From Agrobacterium tumefaciens (lineage in GTDB: Bacteria > Pseudomonadota > Alphaproteobacteria > Rhizobiales > Rhizobiaceae), in the NCBI RefSeq assembly GCF_005221325.1, contig NZ_CP039888.1:1550001-1614000 (forward strand): a DNA stretch of 64,000 nucleotides. Reading direction: 5' to 3'. Under the pieces are notes generated by a model that searched no databases, had not been told where the DNA came from, and saw only the letters and a program-made list of their open reading frames with translations. Position 1 is the first letter of the stretch, and each line of letters begins with the position of its first letter. Below, piece by piece: positions 9,327 to 16,899 of this stretch. The position numbers and the translations under genes were made by a program.

Positions 9327-9657
9327 CACAAAAACTCCAAAAATATAAACGCTGTATATATGCATCAATACGGAATAGATTCGTATATATAATTGGAATA
9401 CGCACAATATTTATTATTAGAAATAAAAAATAGTTGGAAATATAATTAATTGCCACCCGTTTCATTTCGGAAGAATGGGCTGCGGAGGATTGAAAGCGCC
9501 GATTGAGGCGCGCGCCAAACTTGATCCCGCAAGCTTCATTGGGGAAAAAGGGCAAACGGCCCAGCCCGATCGCTTTGCTCGTGATGAACAAATCGAAACC
9601 GCAACTAAAGGCGTCACTTGAAAAAAGCCACGCAAGCCATTGAAGAGGGAAATTTTT

Positions 9658-9685
9658 TGAAATGGTCGGAGTGGAGAGATTCGAA
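9658..9685. repeat. attL core repeat
   Basis: A 28-base copy of the tRNA-Pro 3' end, identical to 26976-27003 (TGAAATGGTCGG... to ...GATTCGAA). The identity stops exactly at both sides. The inner side carries a 10-bp inverted copy (GTGGAGAGAT at 9671-9680 and ATCTCTCCAC at 9692-9701). Confidence 0.92.
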
Positions 9686-9759
9686 ATCGCCATCTCTCCA
9701 CTTTTCCCATGCTCAACCATTTGATTTAACTGAATAATATTTATATTAGATTTCTCTTA

Positions 9760-9792
9760 TTTGTGACATTGGGACGGGTTTAAATTTGTGAC
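9760..9792 (+). promoter_or_regulatory. Candidate integrase arm-type sites, left end
   Basis: Two copies of TTTGTGAC (9760-9767 and 9785-9792) in the same orientation, 75-107 bp inside the left core. The same octamer occurs twice near the right end by the integrase start. Position near both ends fits arm-type binding sites of a tyrosine integrase; this is inference. Confidence 0.5.
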
Positions 9793-9842
9793 GGTTTCAA
9801 CGTTGATCCTGATCTTTCTGCCCTGAGAGGCCGACGACTTTC

Positions 9843-10811
9843 TTAAAAGAAAGGGTGGTCGCGCAATTGAAAATGTTCTCCCCAATCGACAGAAAAATCC
9901 TCATTGCCGTTAATAGTCGGCATCTTTTTAAAGACGTGGTTTTCACCCTTTCTGAAATCAGGAAAACCTTTCCTAATTTCAATAAAGTCACAGCCGGAAA
10001 AATCGCAGTTATCAAACTTCAGGTTCTCACTGGGTGACGGCCCATACTTCGATCCGTATGTCTTGATAGTGCAGTAACTAAATTCGCAATTCCTGAATCT
10101 GTAATCTATGTTCAAATCCATCCCGCTCAATTTTGTATCTTGATATCTAAACTCAGCCCTATCGTGAAACTCACCAAAAAACCCGCCATCAGCGCTACCG
10201 CCGATATAACTGACACGCCGCATCCCTGCGAGAGCCTCCCAGTTAGTCGCAGGGTCGTTTGTTTTGAACCGGATTGATCGCTTAGCGATCCGACCTAACG
10301 CGGCGGCGTTCGCTAGAGCTGAGAAGGCCTCTTCCCGAAACTGATTATCGTGGGAATCAGCCATTTGACCCTGCACGAAGTCCGCTATGAGGTTCATTGC
10401 CTGTATAGCCAAGCGCTCATCACCGCCCACTGCAAGTATCTCCAATGTGGCGATGCCGGCTGAGATGTGAGCGGGATTATCCAGTTGCCCTAAAAGCTTT
10501 GCTCCCTCTTGTAGGAGCTTTGCCCTACCTTCCCGCTCAGCTTGATCCGCTTGACGGGTATTGATTGATCCGCGCCAACTGGCTGTGCAAAATGTGACTA
10601 AGGCGAACAAAGCAACACCAAAGGGTGCCACTGCCTGCGCCTTCTTTAAGTCAGTTTCGCCGTCAAAGCCGTCGCCAAAAATCCAAAAGAACGCCCCACA
10701 TATAGCAATAGCGGTAAAAATCGCGCTCGTAATTGCAAAAGCATACCACTGGCTTTCGTCAATTTTCGGCCAATCACCGACCGGCTTGTTTTCTCGTTTA
10801 TCCCCGGCCAT
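9843..10811 (-). CDS. Membrane protein with pentapeptide repeats (element cargo)
   Basis: About 322 residues. Two membrane helices lie near the N-terminus (FAITSAIFTAIAICGAFFWIF and VALFALVTFCTASW), then a charged coiled-coil (RQADQAEREGRAKLLQEGAKLL). A helical repeat segment follows, and then pentapeptide-type repeats toward the C-terminus (FDNCDFSGCDF). This layout is common in bacteria without a settled function. It is probably anchored in the inner membrane with the repeats in the cytoplasm. Starts at 10811, 10826 (ATG) or 10832 (TTG) are all possible; AAGAG precedes the first. It is the last gene before attL and has lower GC than the host genes. Confidence 0.7.
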   Translation of the reverse strand: MAGDKRENKPVGDWPKIDESQWYAFAITSAIFTAIAICGAFFWIFGDGFDGETDLKKAQAVAPFGVALFALVTFCTASWRGSINTRQADQAEREGRAKLLQEGAKLLGQLDNPAHISAGIATLEILAVGGDERLAIQAMNLIADFVQGQMADSHDNQFREEAFSALANAAALGRIAKRSIRFKTNDPATNWEALAGMRRVSYIGGSADGGFFGEFHDRAEFRYQDTKLSGMDLNIDYRFRNCEFSYCTIKTYGSKYGPSPSENLKFDNCDFSGCDFIEIRKGFPDFRKGENHVFKKMPTINGNEDFSVDWGEHFQLRDHPFF

Positions 10812-10929
10812 GGCCGATCTCTTCATTGTCAATCAATGCGGCTACGATCAGAGGTCTCCCAAAGCAGATGAGACCTCGCTGTATATCCATCTGAAAACGC
10901 CAATTAAGCCTAGATAGTTTAGAAATAAT

Positions 10930-10958
10930 GCCGAGGACGTGAAGTAATCGCCCTCGGC
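10930..10958 (-). terminator. Candidate terminator after the two-gene cargo operon
   Basis: A hairpin of GCCGAGG and CCTCGGC with a 15-base loop. On the minus strand it is followed by the AT-rich ATTATTTC rather than a clean T run, so it is only a moderate candidate. It lies about 80 bases after the stop of the upstream gene. Confidence 0.4.
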
Positions 10959-11035
10959 CATGCTGACACTACTAAAACAAGGCAGAACTATCAGTCAAAA
11001 TCTATCTTCCGACCCGGAGATATTCCCCTAAATTG

Positions 11036-12055
11036 TCAACCGATACTTGCGCGACCTTGAACGAAGAATGCCGCTAGACCACGAATGCGTCGATAGTAAG
11101 AAAGAACCAGCTTCGCGAAGACAGCTACGTTTCCACTACATAGCTTCAATATTTCATTTCCGTTAGGAAGTGCAACGGCTTCAGCTAAGTCCAGGGATTG
11201 GCGTTTAACATAGTCTTCAATTGCAGCGTTTGAGAATCCGTGCTCGCTTCCGACTCGTAGAAGACCTTCATGACTGAGGACTTTACGAATCGCACTATAG
11301 AGCGTCCTTATCTTCTGCTGGTCATGAGATGCAATTTCAATAGCTTCAACGATCTCGTCTAAGACTTCCCTTTTTCCTGCTACGTCCATGTAGCCCGGAG
11401 AGTGGTATTCGATTCCTGCCACCCTTAACGGATGGATTGACCGAGCTTCGTCCTTGATCCCACCATAGAACGAAAGATAGCTCCCCCCTCCACGCCAAGG
11501 CCGATCGGCAATAGACTCTCTGAGGAACTCGGATTCTGAGGAAGACGCCTCTTCCTTGCTCAGCTTCTGCGCAATATACAAGAGCGAGTAGGTGTCCGCC
11601 ATTTTACCGTGAAACTGAGAAAAATCTCGCGCTTCCCAGACTCCATCGATAGCAAAGCGCTGCTTCTCATTGTTTTCCGAGTAATAATTAGAGATTGGAT
11701 GGGTATGAGTGGATGAAAAGATGCCAGCCTCTGGAAAAACATCATCAGTGAGCTCTGATGAACCGGCTCTTCTTAGCTTAATATCCTTAGTTCCTCGAGC
11801 AAGATCGGCAAAATATAATCTCGTCGGTGGAGTCTTTTTGAAAACGAATCGAAGATCAACTTTGCCAGACAAATAAAGAGACAAATTGCGCTCAAGCATC
11901 TGAACTACAAAAATCGGGTAGTCATAGCCGTCTTTCTCGACTGCATATCCCAACAAATGCTCGCCGTGCTGATTTTTCATTAAAAGGAGTTGAGGTCCAT
12001 CGTAGAAAACAAGGACTTTTTCAATTTCACCTTTTTCAGATTTATGAAGGCTCAT
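11036..12055 (-). CDS. Uncharacterised cargo protein, DUF6575-like N-terminus
   Basis: A 339-residue protein. The N-terminus (VLVFYDGPQLLLMKNQHGEHLLGYAV, then a PIFVVQMLERNLSLYLSGKVDLRFVF stretch) resembles the domain I know as DUF6575, which is found in scattered accessory genes; this is from memory. No catalytic motif is obvious. The C-terminal half is mostly helical. The start overlaps the upstream small gene by 14 bp, so the pair is probably one operon. GC is clearly below the surrounding head genes. It is not a recognisable phage structural protein. Function unknown; a defence or phage-interference role is only a guess from position. Confidence 0.6.
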   Translation of the reverse strand: MSLHKSEKGEIEKVLVFYDGPQLLLMKNQHGEHLLGYAVEKDGYDYPIFVVQMLERNLSLYLSGKVDLRFVFKKTPPTRLYFADLARGTKDIKLRRAGSSELTDDVFPEAGIFSSTHTHPISNYYSENNEKQRFAIDGVWEARDFSQFHGKMADTYSLLYIAQKLSKEEASSSESEFLRESIADRPWRGGGSYLSFYGGIKDEARSIHPLRVAGIEYHSPGYMDVAGKREVLDEIVEAIEIASHDQQKIRTLYSAIRKVLSHEGLLRVGSEHGFSNAAIEDYVKRQSLDLAEAVALPNGNEILKLCSGNVAVFAKLVLSYYRRIRGLAAFFVQGRASIG

Positions 12056-12458
12056 ACTGGTCGACCCCTATAACCTTCACAATATTGTCGACCGGATTAA
12101 ATGACTTGAACATCCATAAATCAACATGTTTTGAATCTTTAATTTGGACTTTTCCGCTGTCTTTGTCGATCTGAACAAATGCTACATGTGTCTTTTTCTT
12201 AAGCCGCCGGTATTTCAGGAGACCTTTAATCCTATGCTTCTCATAGCTTGTTAAGAACATCGAGCAAGAAGCCCATTCGCAAAGCAGGCTATCATCATGG
12301 CAAGGGATTCCAAGAGCCGTGTGAGAAGCAAACTCACACTGTCCGGGCGTCTCTCCGACAACCAGTCTGATTAAGGTTTGACCTGCTGGCTCTGAAGCGT
12401 CATCAGGGGGGCAGCGGTCCGGCAGGCTCTCACGCCATTCAATATCAGATACAGTCAC
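12042..12458 (-). CDS. Uncharacterised small protein, partner of the 339-residue cargo protein
   Basis: A 138-residue protein starting at GTG. It has six Cys in its first half, including the CHDDSLLCEWASCSMF segment, then a very basic stretch (KHRIKGLLKYRRLKKKTH) and a beta-rich end. The mix of cysteines and basic residues could mean metal binding with nucleic acid contact, but no known family is recognised. It lies first in a two-gene unit and its 3' end overlaps the next gene. The ribosome site is weak, so the start is not firm. Confidence 0.55.
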   Translation of the reverse strand: MTVSDIEWRESLPDRCPPDDASEPAGQTLIRLVVGETPGQCEFASHTALGIPCHDDSLLCEWASCSMFLTSYEKHRIKGLLKYRRLKKKTHVAFVQIDKDSGKVQIKDSKHVDLWMFKSFNPVDNIVKVIGVDQYEPS

Positions 12459-12655
12459 TTTTACACCGCTATTGATGCTGGATGAGTTGGTAGGCTTTGG
12501 CTCGCAGCAACCTTACATCAGCAAATTGCCAAATGAATCATACAATCAAAAGGCGATTAGCATGCTCTAATTCTACTTTCAACTAATCTTGAGTGTTAGT
12601 CGCCCCACGTTTGACGTGTCTCTCAAAATATTGAACAGCGGCTCGCGATTTTTGG

Positions 12656-13474
12656 TTAGAGATCTGGGAAGCCGGGTCCCGCTTTCGCCAACCGGAGAAG
12701 ATCGGTCGAAACGTAGGACACCTTATTGGTGCCAAGCCAGTTACAGGCGGTATCAAAAGCCTTCTGGCAATAAGCTGCCCATCCAAAGCCGTCTTCGATC
12801 TTTGCGAAGGCAACCTGCCTTGGTGCCGCTTTACCCATCATCCTACCACCTGCCCTAGCCAATGCCTCTCGGACGAGTTTCATGTCGGCATCGGAGGAAT
12901 ACTTGAGAATGAGAACGCCATGGACGTGAAGCCTACCGGACGGTGAGATTTCAAAGGTAAAGCCGTAAGCCGGGAGATAGCCAAGGGCAGATTTCAACTC
13001 TCTGGAAATACGGCGGCGAAGATCGTCAGCCGGATCGCGACGGCTAAGCATAAGCTTTTCGCGGGTCGGATCGAGATTGAGGGTAAAGGTCTGGCCGTTG
13101 TGGCGACCAGCAGCTTCAAAGGACCGGGCAAGCTTTTCGTGCTGCCAAAGAGTGCGCCACGGCTTACTTGCGATATCCCCCATACGAGCGACGGACGCTT
13201 GCAGGGCTTTGGACCGACGGGGTATGGATGTCTTCTTAGGGGTGATTGATGGGGTAACAGAGGTGTTTGTAGAGGGGGTGTTAGAGGTGTGTTGTAGCTC
13301 TACTGCACAAGTATCAGGGGCGCACCCATTAACGTCTTGTTCTGCAACGCTTTTAGCCTGATTTTCGTCAGGCCGGTTTGAACCAATTTTGCACGCCTGC
13401 CCGTCAGCCGGAACGCCATTGACGAGGCGACGAAGCAGCGGCGACTGGCCGGAATATTTGGGGATACGGGACAA
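12656..13474 (-). CDS. HUH-endonuclease-like (Rep-type) protein
   Basis: A 272-residue protein. After a basic, low-complexity N-terminal third it has a replication-initiator-like core. A strand reading FTFEISPSGRLHVHGVLIL carries the H-x-H metal motif, and downstream WAAYCQKAFDTA supplies a Tyr with Lys three residues later (Y-x-x-K), as in motif 3 of rolling-circle Rep and related nucleases. Such enzymes nick one DNA strand and form a phosphotyrosine bond. Whether this one starts replication of the excised element is inference. Translation appears to start at TTG; the next in-frame ATG is far inside. It lies 44 bp after the ribbon-helix-helix gene. Confidence 0.65.
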   Translation of the reverse strand: MSRIPKYSGQSPLLRRLVNGVPADGQACKIGSNRPDENQAKSVAEQDVNGCAPDTCAVELQHTSNTPSTNTSVTPSITPKKTSIPRRSKALQASVARMGDIASKPWRTLWQHEKLARSFEAAGRHNGQTFTLNLDPTREKLMLSRRDPADDLRRRISRELKSALGYLPAYGFTFEISPSGRLHVHGVLILKYSSDADMKLVREALARAGGRMMGKAAPRQVAFAKIEDGFGWAAYCQKAFDTACNWLGTNKVSYVSTDLLRLAKAGPGFPDL

Positions 13475-13518
13475 GGGCGACGAGCCTCAAATGTTGATAC
13501 GAGCGACGGCAGACGAAA

Positions 13519-13950
13519 TTAGTTTTGGCCGTGACGGCGCAAGAGCGCCACCAGTTCACGGCCAATAGACGGCGCGAACGTGCGCTCGTGGCCGGTGCCG
13601 ATGTTCTTCAGCCGGACCGAAACGCCGACACGGGCCACCTCGATTTCGGCGTCCACGTCCAGCTTACCACCCTTCCGGGCAAGGGCGTTTTCGATGGCCT
13701 TTGCGATGTCCAGCGCCTGTTCCCGGCTCCAGATATGAACGCCAGCGCCAAAATCAAAATGGATTTTGCCGTCCTCAAGGGTGGCGATGTCGATATTGCC
13801 AAGGCCGATCTGCTGGCCGAGGCCAAGGCGCTTGATTTCATCGACGATGAGGCCGCCGACGAGATCGGCAAGATTGACACCCTTATGGGCGGCGAGTTGT
13901 CGAGCCTGTTCGGCGCGTTCTTCGGGAAGGCGGATTGCTGCGGTTGCCAA
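13519..13950 (-). CDS. Ribbon-helix-helix-like DNA-binding protein
   Basis: A 143-residue protein. The first 40 residues (TAAIRLPEERAEQARQLAAHKGVNLADLV) fit a ribbon-helix-helix DNA-binding domain: one strand, then two helices. The C-terminal part is a mixed alpha/beta domain of unknown type ending in VALLRRHGQN. TTG start with AGGAG eight bases upstream (13959-13963 on the plus strand). Upstream DNA carries a perfect 11-bp palindrome and two ATGCAT sites, suggesting self-control. It leads the RHH-HUH unit and may be the element's regulator, since no CI-type repressor is present. Confidence 0.65.
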   Translation of the reverse strand: MATAAIRLPEERAEQARQLAAHKGVNLADLVGGLIVDEIKRLGLGQQIGLGNIDIATLEDGKIHFDFGAGVHIWSREQALDIAKAIENALARKGGKLDVDAEIEVARVGVSVRLKNIGTGHERTFAPSIGRELVALLRRHGQN

Positions 13951-13971
13951 TGTGATAACTCCTATTTTTGT

Positions 13972-14077
13972 GCATTGAATGCGTTAGATGCATTAATATA
14001 GCACGGGCCGGAGAATCATTCAAGGAATCGCATGTCGAAAATAAAATAAATCGATGAAATTGTTGATTTAAATGCAT
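13972..14077. promoter_or_regulatory. Candidate operator region upstream of the RHH gene
   Basis: Contains the perfect palindrome GCATTGAATGC (13972-13982) and two ATGCAT palindromes (13989-13994 and 14072-14077). Ribbon-helix-helix proteins bind short palindromes of this kind upstream of their own genes. Confidence 0.4.
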
Positions 14078-14124
14078 GGAAAGCGTATATTCCTGAGGCT
14101 GCAAGCGACGGCAGCTAACGCTAC

Positions 14125-14158
14125 AAGGGGAAGCCGCCGACGAGCCGCTTCCCCTTTT
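14125..14158. terminator. Strong hairpin between the tape measure and RHH genes
   Basis: A 10-bp perfect stem AAGGGGAAGC/GCTTCCCCTT with a 12-base loop. The T-rich tail (TTTTATTTT) is on the plus-strand side; on the minus strand the tail is weak. It lies about 16 bases beyond the tape measure stop and probably ends the head operon. Confidence 0.5.
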
Positions 14159-14173
14159 ATTTTGGCCATGTCG

Positions 14174-16888
14174 TCAGCGGCTACGGGAGTTTCCCCAATT
14201 CCCCGGTCTCGACTGCCTACGGAGTTCGTCGGATACAATACCGCGCATAGATGCTTCCATTTCCTTGGCCATTCTCTTGGCAAGGTCTTGGTTCTGTTCT
14301 GGTGTGCCAGAGCTACCGTTGACTGTGACGGGCGAATTGATCGTGATCACCTGCGTCTGGCTTGCGCTCACACCACCGGAGGGAGTCGCTGAGAGCGTCG
14401 GCGTGTCTGCCACGTATCCACCGGCCTCGAAGCCCTTCAGTGCGCCACGGTGCATCCGGTCGAGGTTTTGGACGCCAAGCCGCTCCACTGCCCGTTTGCT
14501 TATGACGTATTCGCCACGATGCACAACCCCGGCGGGTGCCTGTCGATTGCCGTCGCCAGTGTATCCGCCCTTTTCGAAGCCGAAGAGGGCGCGGAACAAG
14601 CCGCCGAGAAGCCCGCCCATGCCGCCGCCGGACGATCCACCAGAGCCGCCGAACAGACCGGCAAGCGGTCCGGTGCCGAGAAGCGCCGCTTGCAAACCGA
14701 CTTTGACGAGCGATTGCAAGATGCCTTGAAGCGCCTGCTGCCATGTCGTCGTTCCGGTAATGAGACCGGACAATGCGTCCACCATTTGCCCACCAAAGAA
14801 ATTCCCGGCTTCTGAAAGCTGTTCCTGCTTCAATCGCAGGGCTTCGGTGCTGGTTTCGGCTGCGGCCATTCCCGCCGCAAGCTGAGCGATTTCTGACCGC
14901 TGCTGTGGCGACAGGGCGATGCCTGCCCGCTGCGCTTCGGCAAGCAGTTCTTGTTCGTATCGGAATGATGCCGCTTTCTGAGCGGACATGCCAAGCGCTT
15001 GCTGTTCGGTGCGCTGTGCGTCGGTGTATTCCCGTGCACCTGCGGTGATCTGATTATATGCATCGCTCTGGCGCGTGGCTGCCTGCGTCAGCCGGTCGAT
15101 TTCGGCGGCGGTTTCCTTGCTTCGGGCGGAGCTATCCTCAACGTGCCAATTTTCATTTTTGAGCGGAAAGGACAGGCCGTATTGATTGGCGTTCTCATGC
15201 ACCCATCGGCGGGCGGCGTCGGAGCCGTAACCGAGATCGGCAGCCAAGCCTTTGTTATGATTTGAGCGACCGGGAGGTGCGACCCATCGGCGGGCAGCTT
15301 CCGGGCTTCCGTATTTCTTCAGCGCCTGCAACCAAAGCTCTTGCTGGCGTTCCACCGAACGGAAACCGGAGTTGACCGTGACGCTGCCCTGCAATTCCTT
15401 CGGCATGGACGCGATCATGGCGGCAAGCCGCTTTTGAAAATCCACCTGCAGGCCGGTGACATGCGATGCACCCTTGCCAGATGCCAGAACGGAAGACAGG
15501 TAGCTGGCCGGATCGTCGGTTGCCGATTTCAGGTTGACCGAAGCAAGCGCCTTGCCGCGCATTTCGTTGGCAAGGGCGATTTCACGTTGTCCCTGCGCCT
15601 GCGACAAGGCTTTTTTGTAAACCGCGTCGATCTGGGCCTTCTTATCGAGATCGGCCAGCGACTTCGCCAGTTGTGGCACTTCCTGCTTCAATGCGCGAAT
15701 CGCATCGCCAAAGCTCTTGATGTTTTCCGTTGCTTTTGCAGCGGCACTGTCGGTGCCGGAGAGAGCAGCATTGAGGTCAGCAATCGGTGGCGCTGCGCCC
15801 TTGGCGTCCTGCCCTGTCTTGTAGACGAACGATTCAGAGTATCCGTTGCGCCTGTCCAGCACGTCGCGCAAGCGCATGGCTTCCGCCGTCAGTTCTTCGA
15901 TCTTCTGTTTCTGCCGGTCGATATTCTGGCCGGTGATCGGGTCATCGGGATCAAGCAATGCCTGTGACTGAAGATCGGCCAGAACAGCTTTAGCTTCCTG
16001 AAGGTCTTCGTAAACCGCCGTCAGGCCACGCTGCACGTTGCGGTTCGACTGTTCTTCGATCCTATTCCATCTGTCGAGAAAATCGTCCATCGCGAAAACA
16101 AGGCCCACAACCGCCTGTTTCGTGAAGGTGCTGACGGTGGTGCCAATCTTGTTAAACTTTCGGTCCAGTTCATCGGCGCGCTGGATGAGTTCGTCATCCA
16201 TGATAAGGCCAAGGTCGTGCGCCTCTTTTATGGTCGCCCGGATGCCGTCAGCGCCACGAGACAGAAGCTCCACGAAGCGCTCACCCCCGGTTCCGCCGAA
16301 CAGTTCGTCAGCGATGCGGATTTGCGCCGCCCTGTCGAGTTGCTGCAATCGCCCGATGATTTCGACAAGCAGGGCGGAAGGATCGGCAAGTTTCTTTTTG
16401 AGATCGGCGGCGGTATATCCAAGGCGCTGGAAGGCTTCGGCGGCGGAACCGCCACCAGTGACGATCCACTCGTCAGCCCGGAGGTTCAATTCTTTCATGC
16501 CGTCGACAAGGGCATCCACCGGAATGCGCGCCTGATTGGCAACGTGTGAAAGCTCTTGAAACGCCTGATTAGACAAACCGGCACGCTTGGCTTCGCTGCC
16601 GATGTTGGCAATGCCCTTTGTCAGTTCCCCCACGCGCCCGATGATCGAATCAAGCCCACCGATGGCAAGGCCGCCGATGATGCCACCGGCCAAGCCTTTG
16701 CCAAAAGCACCAACCGTCTTCATGGCGCTACCCATGGCCTTTTCGATGCCGGAACCGGCCTTTTCGGCGTCGGTCTGCATCTGTTTAAAGCCGGTTCGGG
16801 AACGCTGTTGCTGTCGTGTCAGGTCTCGTTCGTATTTATCGAAGCGAGCCGCCAAAGTGATTAAAAGCTGCTGACCTTCATCTGCCAT
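14174..16888 (-). CDS. Phage tail tape measure protein with embedded M15 peptidase domain
   Basis: A protein of about 904 residues. The N-terminal part has coiled-coil and Gly-rich hydrophobic stretches (GKGLAGGIIGGLAIGGLD) typical of tape measures. At about residues 500-590 sits a VanY/M15-like domain with VNSGFRS, the zinc motif SNHNKGLAAD and a second ligand in WHVE. The end has the lambda-type motif QAPAGVVHRGEYVI. Tape measures set tail length; an internal peptidase can cut peptidoglycan during DNA entry. The ATG at 16888 has GGAG eight bases upstream and is better than the TTG at 16894. It follows terL by 11 bases. No tail genes follow it. Confidence 0.9.
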   Translation of the reverse strand: MADEGQQLLITLAARFDKYERDLTRQQQRSRTGFKQMQTDAEKAGSGIEKAMGSAMKTVGAFGKGLAGGIIGGLAIGGLDSIIGRVGELTKGIANIGSEAKRAGLSNQAFQELSHVANQARIPVDALVDGMKELNLRADEWIVTGGGSAAEAFQRLGYTAADLKKKLADPSALLVEIIGRLQQLDRAAQIRIADELFGGTGGERFVELLSRGADGIRATIKEAHDLGLIMDDELIQRADELDRKFNKIGTTVSTFTKQAVVGLVFAMDDFLDRWNRIEEQSNRNVQRGLTAVYEDLQEAKAVLADLQSQALLDPDDPITGQNIDRQKQKIEELTAEAMRLRDVLDRRNGYSESFVYKTGQDAKGAAPPIADLNAALSGTDSAAAKATENIKSFGDAIRALKQEVPQLAKSLADLDKKAQIDAVYKKALSQAQGQREIALANEMRGKALASVNLKSATDDPASYLSSVLASGKGASHVTGLQVDFQKRLAAMIASMPKELQGSVTVNSGFRSVERQQELWLQALKKYGSPEAARRWVAPPGRSNHNKGLAADLGYGSDAARRWVHENANQYGLSFPLKNENWHVEDSSARSKETAAEIDRLTQAATRQSDAYNQITAGAREYTDAQRTEQQALGMSAQKAASFRYEQELLAEAQRAGIALSPQQRSEIAQLAAGMAAAETSTEALRLKQEQLSEAGNFFGGQMVDALSGLITGTTTWQQALQGILQSLVKVGLQAALLGTGPLAGLFGGSGGSSGGGMGGLLGGLFRALFGFEKGGYTGDGNRQAPAGVVHRGEYVISKRAVERLGVQNLDRMHRGALKGFEAGGYVADTPTLSATPSGGVSASQTQVITINSPVTVNGSSGTPEQNQDLAKRMAKEMEASMRGIVSDELRRQSRPGNWGNSRSR

Positions 16889-16899
16889 TTTCAAAACTC

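Larger units (their letters stand above)
9409..9842. other. AT-rich intergenic stretch containing the left end of the element
   Basis: No convincing gene. It holds the left attachment repeat (9658-9685), an inverted copy of part of it, and two TTTGTGAC sites. The host part before 9658 is AT-rich and includes the promoter region of the lipoprotein gene. Confidence 0.6.

Noticed and set aside
9154..9720. 188-residue minus-strand frame across the left attachment site
   Set aside because: It crosses the att core and overlaps the lipoprotein gene in another frame, and shows no protein-like pattern.
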